Assembly (NCBI GenBank): GCA_964590955.1
Contig: CAZPYT010000032.1
Span: forward strand, 1-9,850
DNA: 9,850 nucleotides
Direction of reading: 5' to 3'
DNA from: CAZPYT01 sp964590955
Lineage (GTDB): Bacteria > Patescibacteriota > WWE3 > UBA101185 > UBA10185
In this document: positions 1 through 5,302 of the stretch, piece after piece
Numbering within the stretch: the stretch's first letter is position 1
How the letters are laid out: every line of letters starts with the position of its first letter
Position numbers and translations under genes: made by a program
The notes under the pieces: model-generated
The model's input: only the letters and a program-made list of their open reading frames with translations
Database searches by the model: none
What the model was told of the DNA's origin: nothing

Positions 1-90
1 TTTTCTTTTATTCCTTTTGTAGATGCCCAGACTCGTTTGATGCTAGGCAAAAAAATGAAGGATTTGTACCATACTCCTAAAGTTAGATAA
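1..90 (+). CDS. C-terminal end of a probable family 2 glycosyltransferase (5' end outside window)
   Basis: An open frame runs from the first base of the window to a TAA at 88-90 and encodes only the last 29 residues of a protein. The tail reads FIPFVDAQTRLMLGKKM and then a short basic end. Tails of this kind, with an aromatic/Pro stretch, an AQ-R-MLGK motif and a basic end, resemble the C-termini of membrane-linked family 2 glycosyltransferases in CPR genomes. That assignment comes from memory of such proteins and is weak for so short a piece. The stop lies 17 bases before the start of the WecA-like gene on the same strand with no terminator between them, so the two are probably co-transcribed in a glycan-assembly operon. 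Confidence 0.5.
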   Translation, partial: FSFIPFVDAQTRLMLGKKMKDLYHTPKVR

Positions 91-107
91 AATTACGGTA
101 CAATTTT

Positions 108-1622
108 ATGACAACTACAAAAACAAATATTCAACTCACAAGATTATTTTCGAAGTTTGATTTAACAATCCAGGACATCAAAAGGCGTTTTTTTTCAGTT
201 ATTACTACCTTTATATTTGTTAATCTTGCCATCATACTATTTCAGTTTTTTTATTTGCAATTTCGCTATGAATACATAAATGATCTGGTGCCGTTTTGGT
301 ATACGCGTACTTGGGGGGATCTTCAATTTGGCAGGAAAGAGTTTTTATATTTTATTCCGTCAATATCTCTTTTTACTACATTTATAGGATTATTACTTAC
401 TGTGCCGGTCAAGCGTTATTATATGCGTTTTGCATTACCGTTAATAAGTTATTTGACGACAATCGCAAATTTATTGTTATCTTTTGCTCTTGTTCGAATT
501 ATTTTGTCCGCGTCAGTTCCTTTTGAGCCTTTTGTTCCGCCTCTTTATGTAGAAATATTTGTGCCGGGAGTACTGGCCTTTTTGCTTAGCCAGTTTGTTT
601 TACCTCAATTTATAAAATATGCACAGGACCACGATTTAATGACAAACCCAACATTGCATCAGCACCCGGGCATGCTTTTATCTGAGCCTTCTGCGCGCGG
701 AGGCGGCTTTGTATACGGTGTTTTGTTCATATTACTGGCTGTTATTTATGTGGGCTTTCCGTCAAATTTGTTAGCCTTTTATTTGGCACTGCTATTACTG
801 TCTTTGTTAGGTTATATGGATGATTACCAAAATACCCATCCTGAAACAAAATTGCGAATTCTAGAAAACCCATTTATACGCCTAGTGTTTTTGTTTTTCA
901 TAGTCTCTATAGTATCCACACTGGGTACAAGGATTTTTGCAATATCAAACCCGCTTGGCGGAATTATGCCTATTGATTCAACAATAATTTCTGCCGTAAT
1001 CACAACAGTGTGGATTGTATGGGTACTAAATGTATTGTCTTGGTCTAACGGAATAGATGGCCAATACGCAGGTATTATTGGTGTCGCCAGCGTTTTATTG
1101 GTTTTATTAGCCCTCAGATACGAGGTGATAACTTTAGAGCACAAACGCGTTGCAGTCTTAGCTGCGCTTTCGGCTGGGCTAAGTCTTGGTTTTATTAGAT
1201 TTACATGGCATCCCTCGAAGATCATGTGGGGATTTGGTGCAATGAGCGCGGGCTTGGTGTTGTCAGTGCTTTCTATTTTGATCAGTAGCAAGATTATTAC
1301 GTCTATGGTTATTATTCTTATTCCATTTATGGATGCGTCTGTTACTGTTGTTAGGAGAATCTTACAGGGAAAGAACCCCTTAAAAGGTGATCGCGGTCAT
1401 TTACACCATTTATTACTAAACCGTGGGTGGAGTGTACGTAAAATTGCAATTTTTTATTGGGTAAATACGGCATTTTTCGGCTACTTAGGATATTTGACTG
1501 CCGACAAACTTACAATACAAGCCGGTTTAACAATTGCGGGCATTGCAGGATTCATACTAATTTTATTGAATCTTAAACTGAGAAAAGATATCATTGCCAT
1601 GAAAAATCCGCTGCCTGATTAA
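108..1622 (+). CDS. WecA/TagO/MraY-type polyprenyl-phosphate sugar-1-phosphate transferase homologue (glycosyltransferase family 4)
   Basis: A 504-residue polytopic membrane protein of the PNPT family, which transfers a sugar-1-phosphate from a UDP-sugar to polyprenyl phosphate at the inner face of the membrane. It has the family landmarks in order: a Gly-rich RGGGFVYG (197-204), the Asp pair in GYMDDY (D238, D239), NGIDG (314-318), and the RGHLHHLLLNRG signature (429-440), which is typical of the WecA/TagO branch and not of MraY. About 135 extra N-terminal residues with hydrophobic segments (roughly 30-50, 80-100, 110-133) precede the canonical core, so it is longer than the usual 320-380 residues. 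At the position where relatives have MGDxGS the sequence reads KIMWGFGAMSAG (371-382), so the third metal-binding aspartate is replaced by Phe. Activity is therefore uncertain. The ATG at 108 has no Shine-Dalgarno sequence and probably relies on the upstream gene's transcript. Confidence 0.9.
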   Translation: MTTTKTNIQLTRLFSKFDLTIQDIKRRFFSVITTFIFVNLAIILFQFFYLQFRYEYINDLVPFWYTRTWGDLQFGRKEFLYFIPSISLFTTFIGLLLTVPVKRYYMRFALPLISYLTTIANLLLSFALVRIILSASVPFEPFVPPLYVEIFVPGVLAFLLSQFVLPQFIKYAQDHDLMTNPTLHQHPGMLLSEPSARGGGFVYGVLFILLAVIYVGFPSNLLAFYLALLLLSLLGYMDDYQNTHPETKLRILENPFIRLVFLFFIVSIVSTLGTRIFAISNPLGGIMPIDSTIISAVITTVWIVWVLNVLSWSNGIDGQYAGIIGVASVLLVLLALRYEVITLEHKRVAVLAALSAGLSLGFIRFTWHPSKIMWGFGAMSAGLVLSVLSILISSKIITSMVIILIPFMDASVTVVRRILQGKNPLKGDRGHLHHLLLNRGWSVRKIAIFYWVNTAFFGYLGYLTADKLTIQAGLTIAGIAGFILILLNLKLRKDIIAMKNPLPD

Positions 1623-1644
1623 TATTTATTTAATTTTCTGCCTT

Positions 1645-1650
1645 TATTGT
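1645..1650 (+). promoter_or_regulatory. Weak -10 candidate for the response regulator gene
   Basis: TATTGT (4 of 6 consensus positions) ends six bases before the ATG at 1657. It is the same spacing as the better -10 boxes elsewhere in the window, which would make the mRNA leaderless. There is no convincing -35 and no extended-10 TG, so read-through from the gene upstream is equally possible. Confidence 0.35.
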
Positions 1651-1656
1651 TTTAAT

Positions 1657-2313
1657 ATGCGCATCTTGCTCGTAGACAGCGATCTGGACGTATTTGAAAA
1701 ACTTAAAACAGACTACATTGTAGATGTTGCCTGTGATTCAGAAGAAGGAATTTACCTTTCGCAGGTTAATGACTATGCTGCAATTATTGTGGAATCAAGT
1801 TTGCCTGATTTTTCCAAGTTAGATTTTTGTAAACAAGCCCGAAGTTTTGACAATAACATTCCGATATTGGTTTTGATGGGGAATTCTGACATTGATAAGC
1901 GCATAGACACTTTGAAATGCGGAGCCGATGCCGTATTATCCAAGCCCGTAAGTATAGAAGAACTGCAGGAGTATCTTAGGATTTTGATTGCCCGTGCAAA
2001 TAACATTGGTAATACGTCAACTATTAGTGTAGATGATTTATCTTTGGATTTAGCATACGTTCACGTTGCCCGAAATGGTATGCCTATTTCACTACGTAGA
2101 AAAGAATATGAGATCTTAAAGTATTTGATGATAAATTCAGGCAAAATAATCTCAAAAGAAAAAATACTGGAAAATGTATGGGACATGGGCTATGAAGTGC
2201 AGTCAAACACATTAGAAGTCCACATGAAAAGCTTACGGGATAAAATTGATCGTGATTACGATAAGAAGCTGATCAAAACTGTGTATGGGTTTGGGTATAA
2301 GATTTGCGGATAA
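1657..2313 (+). CDS. OmpR/PhoB-family response regulator with degenerate receiver domain
   Basis: A 218-residue two-domain transcription regulator. Residues 1-115 form a receiver fold (ILLVDSD, then IIVESSLP, then the conserved SKP with K96). Residues 125-218 form a winged-helix DNA-binding domain with SLRRKEYEILKYL, a recognition-helix region SNTLEVHMKSLRDKID, and a TVYGFGY beta-hairpin end like the TVRGxGY of PhoB. The DNA-binding half looks intact. The receiver is atypical. The phospho-acceptor Asp is Glu (E46, in IIVESSLP), the second acid of the usual pair is Ser (D7-S8-D9), and the switch Thr/Ser is Met (M74). It may act independently of phosphorylation or be locked on. No histidine kinase is present in the window. 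It starts 34 bases after the WecA-like gene. There is no Shine-Dalgarno sequence, but a weak TATTGT lies six bases before the ATG. Confidence 0.93.
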   Translation: MRILLVDSDLDVFEKLKTDYIVDVACDSEEGIYLSQVNDYAAIIVESSLPDFSKLDFCKQARSFDNNIPILVLMGNSDIDKRIDTLKCGADAVLSKPVSIEELQEYLRILIARANNIGNTSTISVDDLSLDLAYVHVARNGMPISLRRKEYEILKYLMINSGKIISKEKILENVWDMGYEVQSNTLEVHMKSLRDKIDRDYDKKLIKTVYGFGYKICG

Positions 2314-2391
2314 CGGAGTGAAAAAAAAGTAATGCATAATTTGAAAACCGGATTGCCCGGGTTGCTTAATGTGATTACAGCTGCAGAAAAC

Positions 2392-2400
2392 TGATATACT
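2392..2400 (+). promoter_or_regulatory. Extended -10 promoter for a leaderless transcript (small Cys-loop protein)
   Basis: TGATATACT is an extended -10 element (TG, one base, then TATACT at 2395-2400, 5 of 6 matches). Standard -10 to +1 spacing places the transcription start at 2407, the G of a GTG start codon. No Shine-Dalgarno sequence precedes the gene. No good -35 is visible at 16-18 bases, consistent with an extended -10 promoter. Confidence 0.7.
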
Positions 2401-2406
2401 TTGCGT

Positions 2407-2709
2407 GTGAAACTCCTGTCATTCTTATTTTTACTGATAATGTTTTTTATAATATTTTTTCTAATGCACAATATCTTATTTAAGTTGGCACATAACTATC
2501 TAAATATTCCCTGGCTTTGGTGGGTTAAAGATAAGCATTTTGGAATGGGCTGTGAGTTTTGTCCTCCTCAAACTCTTTGTGATTGTCCTCCTATTCTCCA
2601 GCCGTTCGCGATTGTTTTTCATTTTGTTGTTGTGACTATTTTGAGTGTCTATTTGTTAAGACTCACAATCGGGTTGATGCACAGTCTGCATTCCAAATTA
2701 AAAAGCTAA
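2407..2709 (+). CDS. Small two-helix membrane protein with four-cysteine loop, function unknown
   Basis: I do not recognise this family. From the GTG at 2407 it is 100 residues: a hydrophobic helix (about 4-25), a loop of roughly 35 residues rich in Trp, Pro and Cys, and a second hydrophobic helix (about 66-90) with a basic end. The loop contains IPWLWW and then GMGCEFCPPQTLCDCPP, that is Cys at 49, 52, 58 and 60 (C-x2-C-x5-C-x-C) with paired prolines. Such spacing suggests disulphides if the loop faces outside, or a metal site if it faces inside. I chose GTG 2407 over the in-frame TTG at 2401 because an extended -10 box ends at 2400, so the mRNA would begin at 2407. The gene has its own promoter and sits between the response regulator and the UbiA-like gene. 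Codon use looks normal for the window. Confidence 0.75.
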   Translation: MKLLSFLFLLIMFFIIFFLMHNILFKLAHNYLNIPWLWWVKDKHFGMGCEFCPPQTLCDCPPILQPFAIVFHFVVVTILSVYLLRLTIGLMHSLHSKLKS

Positions 2710-2756
2710 TAAAAAGTTGTGCATACACAGTACTTTTCGCAATAAACAACTATGAC

Positions 2757-2765
2757 TGATATACT
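2757..2765 (+). promoter_or_regulatory. Extended -10 promoter for a leaderless transcript (UbiA-like gene)
   Basis: TGATATACT recurs here, identical to the nine bases at 2392-2400. The TATACT at 2760-2765 ends six bases before the ATG, so the predicted transcription start is the A of the ATG at 2772. There is no Shine-Dalgarno sequence. The only nearby -35-like sequence is poor. Confidence 0.72.
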
Positions 2766-2771
2766 AAACAT

Positions 2772-3719
2772 ATGATAGGCACGCTTTATCAAATTATTCG
2801 TACGGCTCGTCCGCGACAATGGATAAAAAATTTCAGTGTTTTTGCAGCGCCGTTATTTTTTGGTAACCTTTTAGAACCCGTTGTTTTTATAGCTTCTCTC
2901 AAAGCATTCTTTGCATTTAGTGCAACATCTTCAGCAGCATATTTTATAAACGATATTATTGATGCTCCGAAGGATCGCCTACATCCAATAAAGAAAAATC
3001 GTCCGATAGCCTCGGGTAAATTGTCTGAAAAAATTGCGTGGATTTGTGCATTTACTCTTGTTTTTGGGGCTTTGTATTATTCGGTTTTATATATTGGAAC
3101 TTTTTTTGCGTTTGCTTTAATAACGTATATTTTAATCCAGATATTTTATACCTTATATATAAAAAATGTGATTATTCTGGATTCATTGACAATAGCCGCA
3201 CTTTTTGTAATAAGGGTTTTTGCCGGTGGCTTTGCTTCTGACACTTCGGTTTCTTCTTGGCTGACACTCGCCACCATAGGTCTTTCTCTTTTGCTGGCAT
3301 TTGGAAAAAGGCGCTCGGAAAAAACTTTGTTAACCAAATATAATGAGGATTCGTCGCAGGGAAAAACTCGAACCACACTAAAACATTATCCCGATAACTT
3401 GTTGGATAGTATGATCTCGATGTCTGCTACATATTCGATAATTACGTATTCATTGTTTGTTTTTCAAATATCGCCAGAAAAATTCAACCCTTCTCTTGCA
3501 CCGTTTTTACCTTCTATTTTAAGCAGTCCAAAATGGATGATGCTTTCTATACCAATTGTTATTTATGGTGTTGCCCGATACCTTTATGTTATTTACGAAA
3601 AACAAGAAGGTGAGTCCCCGGATAGAGTATTGCTGTCTGACTATCCGCTGCTGATAACTATTGTGGTTTGGGGCTTGTTTGTCTTAGGTGTGATTTATGG
3701 GCTTCCCAGCACAAATTGA
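2772..3719 (+). CDS. UbiA-family prenyltransferase, resembling decaprenyl-phosphate phosphoribosyltransferase
   Basis: A 315-residue integral membrane protein of the UbiA superfamily. It begins with RTARPRQWIKNF (10-21), close to the RPKQW-KN start of the mycobacterial Rv3806c group, which moves phosphoribose from PRPP to decaprenyl phosphate. The first Asp-rich motif is NDIIDAPKDRLHP (N60, D61, D64, D68), followed by the KNRPIASG signature (75-82). The second conserved region is KNVIILDSLTIAALFVIRVFAGG (K131 to G153, with D137 and R148), followed by LLLAFGKRRSE. These features fit the phosphoribosyl-transfer branch better than quinone or haem prenyltransferases. About eight or nine membrane helices are expected, and the length is normal for the family. 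The partner oxidase and reductase (DprE1/DprE2-like) are not in the window. It is transcribed from its own promoter at 2757, and its stop codon overlaps the -35 of the next gene. Confidence 0.88.
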   Translation: MIGTLYQIIRTARPRQWIKNFSVFAAPLFFGNLLEPVVFIASLKAFFAFSATSSAAYFINDIIDAPKDRLHPIKKNRPIASGKLSEKIAWICAFTLVFGALYYSVLYIGTFFAFALITYILIQIFYTLYIKNVIILDSLTIAALFVIRVFAGGFASDTSVSSWLTLATIGLSLLLAFGKRRSEKTLLTKYNEDSSQGKTRTTLKHYPDNLLDSMISMSATYSIITYSLFVFQISPEKFNPSLAPFLPSILSSPKWMMLSIPIVIYGVARYLYVIYEKQEGESPDRVLLSDYPLLITIVVWGLFVLGVIYGLPSTN

Positions 3720-3744
3720 CTATAGGATAGCAATGCGATAAAAT
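3716..3744 (+). promoter_or_regulatory. Sigma-70-type promoter for the M50-like gene
   Basis: TTGACT at 3716-3721 (5 of 6) and TAAAAT at 3739-3744 (5 of 6) are separated by exactly 17 bases. The -35 overlaps the TGA stop codon of the UbiA-like gene (3717-3719). The predicted start is near 3751, giving a leader of about 21 bases that contains a Shine-Dalgarno sequence. This is the only clear -35/-10 pair in the window. Confidence 0.75.
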
Positions 3745-3760
3745 ATCCAACAATCATAGA

Positions 3761-3768
3761 AGGAGGAG
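3761..3768 (+). promoter_or_regulatory. Shine-Dalgarno site AGGAGGAG
   Basis: AGGAGGAG ends three bases before the ATG at 3772 (the AGGAGG core ends five bases before it). It is a near-perfect anti-16S match and fixes this start. It shows that the organism uses Shine-Dalgarno initiation for some genes, in contrast to the apparently leaderless genes nearby. Confidence 0.85.
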
Positions 3769-3771
3769 TAG

Positions 3772-4368
3772 ATGTTAATTATCCATTTATATTTGTCTTT
3801 GTATTTGGCGATGTTTATACACGAAGCCAGTCATTACTTAACAGCCGTTGCACTTAAAATAAGAGTAAGCAAATTTCATGTTGGAGTATTCAATTTTGCT
3901 GTATTTACAACCTGCCGTACACTTTTTATGTTTGGCTGGTTACCGATATCAGCTGGTATTTATGTAGCTGAGCCGGCGTTTATAGACGAAAGCGCTCCAA
4001 CAGCGAAAGAAGTAACAAAAGGTGTATTAGTTGCTTTAGCCGGATCCTTAGCAAATCTTTTTTTGGGCTGGATAATCTTAACAAGTGCAGGTGGGTTATC
4101 GTTCCGGGAAGTGCTTATAGCTGGTTATGATTATGTTTCTATGCTGGTCAATCTGGTTATGTATATAGGCCACATTACAGACACTTTGCCGAAATCTGTA
4201 CTGCTTCTAGACCTAGTGTTTACAGGTTCATTTTTTGTTAAGTGTGGCGTAATAAACATATTAGTGGGAGTTGTAAGTATTTTTCCAGTATTTACAAAAT
4301 CCAGCCATTCTGATTCAGTAAAAGCAGCTGGGTTGATTCTTCACTATTTGATAAAAAGGAAAAAATAA
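3772..4368 (+). CDS. Small M50 (site-2 protease)-like membrane metalloprotease
   Basis: A 198-residue multi-pass protein with the M50 zinc motif HEASH at 17-21 inside its first hydrophobic helix (FIHEASHYLTA). A second family landmark, VALAGSLANLFLG (87-99), matches the ALAGPxxN-type motif of site-2 proteases, although the usual Pro is Ser here. The expected third metal ligand normally sits in an NxxPxxxLDG motif. Here the aligned region is VSIFPVFTKSSHSDS (168-182), leaving D181 as the likely ligand in a non-standard setting. There is no PDZ or CBS domain, so it is a minimal form. Known relatives cut transmembrane substrates such as anti-sigma factors or clear signal peptides. The substrate here cannot be inferred. 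The gene is monocistronic, with its own promoter and Shine-Dalgarno sequence, and a terminator hairpin begins just after the stop. Confidence 0.78.
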   Translation: MLIIHLYLSLYLAMFIHEASHYLTAVALKIRVSKFHVGVFNFAVFTTCRTLFMFGWLPISAGIYVAEPAFIDESAPTAKEVTKGVLVALAGSLANLFLGWIILTSAGGLSFREVLIAGYDYVSMLVNLVMYIGHITDTLPKSVLLLDLVFTGSFFVKCGVINILVGVVSIFPVFTKSSHSDSVKAAGLILHYLIKRKK

Positions 4369-4409
4369 AAAAAAGGCATCATCAAAAATATTGCTGATGC
4401 CTTCACTTT
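4369..4409. terminator. Bidirectional intrinsic terminator between convergent transcripts
   Basis: AAGGCATCA (4373-4381) pairs with TGATGCCTT (4395-4403), a 9-bp stem that can extend a little into its 13-base loop. On the minus strand the stem is followed by a run of eight T (A-tract 4367-4374 on plus), a strong terminator for the two-gene minus operon. On the plus strand the following CTTCACTTTATTA is a poorer T-tract, but the hairpin sits right after the M50-like stop. Confidence 0.85.
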
Positions 4410-4456
4410 ATTATCATATGTTCATCTGAATACGACAAATTATTTATTAATGCCCA

Positions 4457-4714
4457 CTATTGAATATTTATATCAGTTTCCAATGTATCTTCAGTCCCAT
4501 CCATTCTTACAGTCGCATTTTCTCTTTCTATGACAGGTTGTCTACCGTATCTGTATTTTTGTTCGGACAATACTTGTGTTTTATTGGGGTCTATTCGTAG
4601 TAAAGATACTGAAGAAGCAGGCAATGCAATAATTGCCCACAACAACGCAAACAATCCTGTGTTGACAAAGAAACTTCCTATTTTATCTACCCTTCGCGGG
4701 TCATACGGTTTCAT
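4457..4714 (-). CDS. Small single-pass membrane protein, function unknown
   Basis: An 85-residue protein I do not recognise. It has a short basic N-terminus (KPYDPRRVDK), one membrane helix at about 15-36 (SFFVNTGLFALLWAIIALPASS), and a polar C-terminal tail of about 48 residues with a basic half (SEQKYRYGRQPVIER) and an acidic half (MDGTEDTLETDINIQ). By the positive-inside rule the tail should lie outside the membrane. Its ATG overlaps the stop of the gene upstream by one base (TAATG on the minus strand), so it is translationally coupled to the 188-residue membrane protein and probably works with it. The operon ends at the terminator at 4369-4409. It could be a subunit of a small membrane complex, but nothing in the sequence tests that. 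Confidence 0.7.
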   Translation of the reverse strand: MKPYDPRRVDKIGSFFVNTGLFALLWAIIALPASSVSLLRIDPNKTQVLSEQKYRYGRQPVIERENATVRMDGTEDTLETDINIQ

Positions 4715-5280
4715 TATTTTTCTCTTATAAAAACATCTACAGGTGTCTCATCTTCAATATATTCACCTTCTGCCTTTTTTAATTCTATCTCGTTTTCTAT
4801 ATCAAATACTAGTACACCGGTTGATATAAAGCTTAACGCAAGGCTTATCCATAATACCCACGGGTATATTAGATTAGACAAGACCAGAATTACGGTTACA
4901 GCAGAAATAAGGTACAAATATGCAAGCCAGATAACCCCTTGTGAATACAATTCGAACGAACTTTGAATCAAAACAGAAAGTCTGTAATGAAATAATTTTG
5001 CGGATAATCCCGGACTGATATGTGTGTCATGAAATAAAAACGCCTTAAGTAAAATGTATAGAAGTCCCAGCGCCAAAACTACTACCATGGCTATGGTTGA
5101 ATATGAATTGACATACAGGTAGTCTTCATGAGACGAAAACACAAAACCGGTAGCGTCTACTGCAAACTGAATTCCCCCAAGGTAACTGATCATAACAACA
5201 GATATTACTCTTGCCGACAATAATAAAATTGCCGGAACTACTGCTTGGTCTATTAATCTAATTAGTGTTCTTGATATCAT
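4714..5280 (-). CDS. Four-helix membrane protein, function unknown
   Basis: A 188-residue protein with no recognised family. Hydrophobic segments lie at about 13-36, 60-83, 116-136 and 139-160. The loop after the first contains several aromatic and acidic residues (FVFSSHEDYLYV). The C-terminal 28 residues are highly charged (ENEIELKKAEGEYIEDE) and probably cytoplasmic. It begins with an amphipathic stretch (MISRTLIRLIDQ). It is the first gene of a two-gene operon with the 85-residue protein. It starts at a divergent promoter shared with the O-antigen-ligase-like gene; on the minus strand a TATTAT (5294-5289) lies eight bases before the ATG. There is no Shine-Dalgarno sequence. Confidence 0.75.
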   Translation of the reverse strand: MISRTLIRLIDQAVVPAILLLSARVISVVMISYLGGIQFAVDATGFVFSSHEDYLYVNSYSTIAMVVVLALGLLYILLKAFLFHDTHISPGLSAKLFHYRLSVLIQSSFELYSQGVIWLAYLYLISAVTVILVLSNLIYPWVLWISLALSFISTGVLVFDIENEIELKKAEGEYIEDETPVDVFIREK

Positions 5281-5287
5281 GGCAGGC

Positions 5288-5294
5288 TATAATA
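5288..5294. promoter_or_regulatory. Overlapping divergent -10 boxes between two operons
   Basis: On the plus strand TATAAT (5288-5293, perfect) precedes the ATG at 5303 by nine bases. On the minus strand TATTAT (5294-5289, 5 of 6) precedes the ATG at 5280 by eight bases. The two -10 elements share five base pairs, so RNA polymerase bound for one direction should exclude the other. Both leaders would be at most a few bases long. Confidence 0.6.
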
Positions 5295-5302
5295 ATGATA
5301 GC

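Noticed and set aside
99..104. TACAAT as a -10 box for the WecA-like gene
   Set aside because: It ends only three bases before the ATG, so the predicted start would fall inside the coding sequence. Co-transcription with the gene ending 17 bases upstream is simpler.
824..1291. 155-codon open frame on the minus strand inside the WecA-like gene
   Set aside because: It is wholly within a well-supported gene, has no ribosome site and no family-like sequence; it is a shadow frame.
2350..2366. GC-rich CCGG/CCCGGG hairpin after the response regulator as a terminator
   Set aside because: The stem is short and imperfect and no T-tract follows.
2401..2403. TTG as the start codon of the small Cys-loop protein
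   Set aside because: It lies directly after an extended -10 box, upstream of the predicted transcription start. The GTG at 2407 fits that start and also gives a normal protein start.
3717..3719. TGA read as glycine (alternative code of some CPR bacteria)
   Set aside because: TGA ends the UbiA-like and O-antigen-ligase-like genes at natural family lengths, and no gene contains an in-frame TGA that would need decoding.
5279..5281. Upstream ATG for the O-antigen-ligase-like gene
   Set aside because: It overlaps the start codon of the divergent gene, lies before the TATAAT and would add eight polar residues. ATG 5303 is more plausible.
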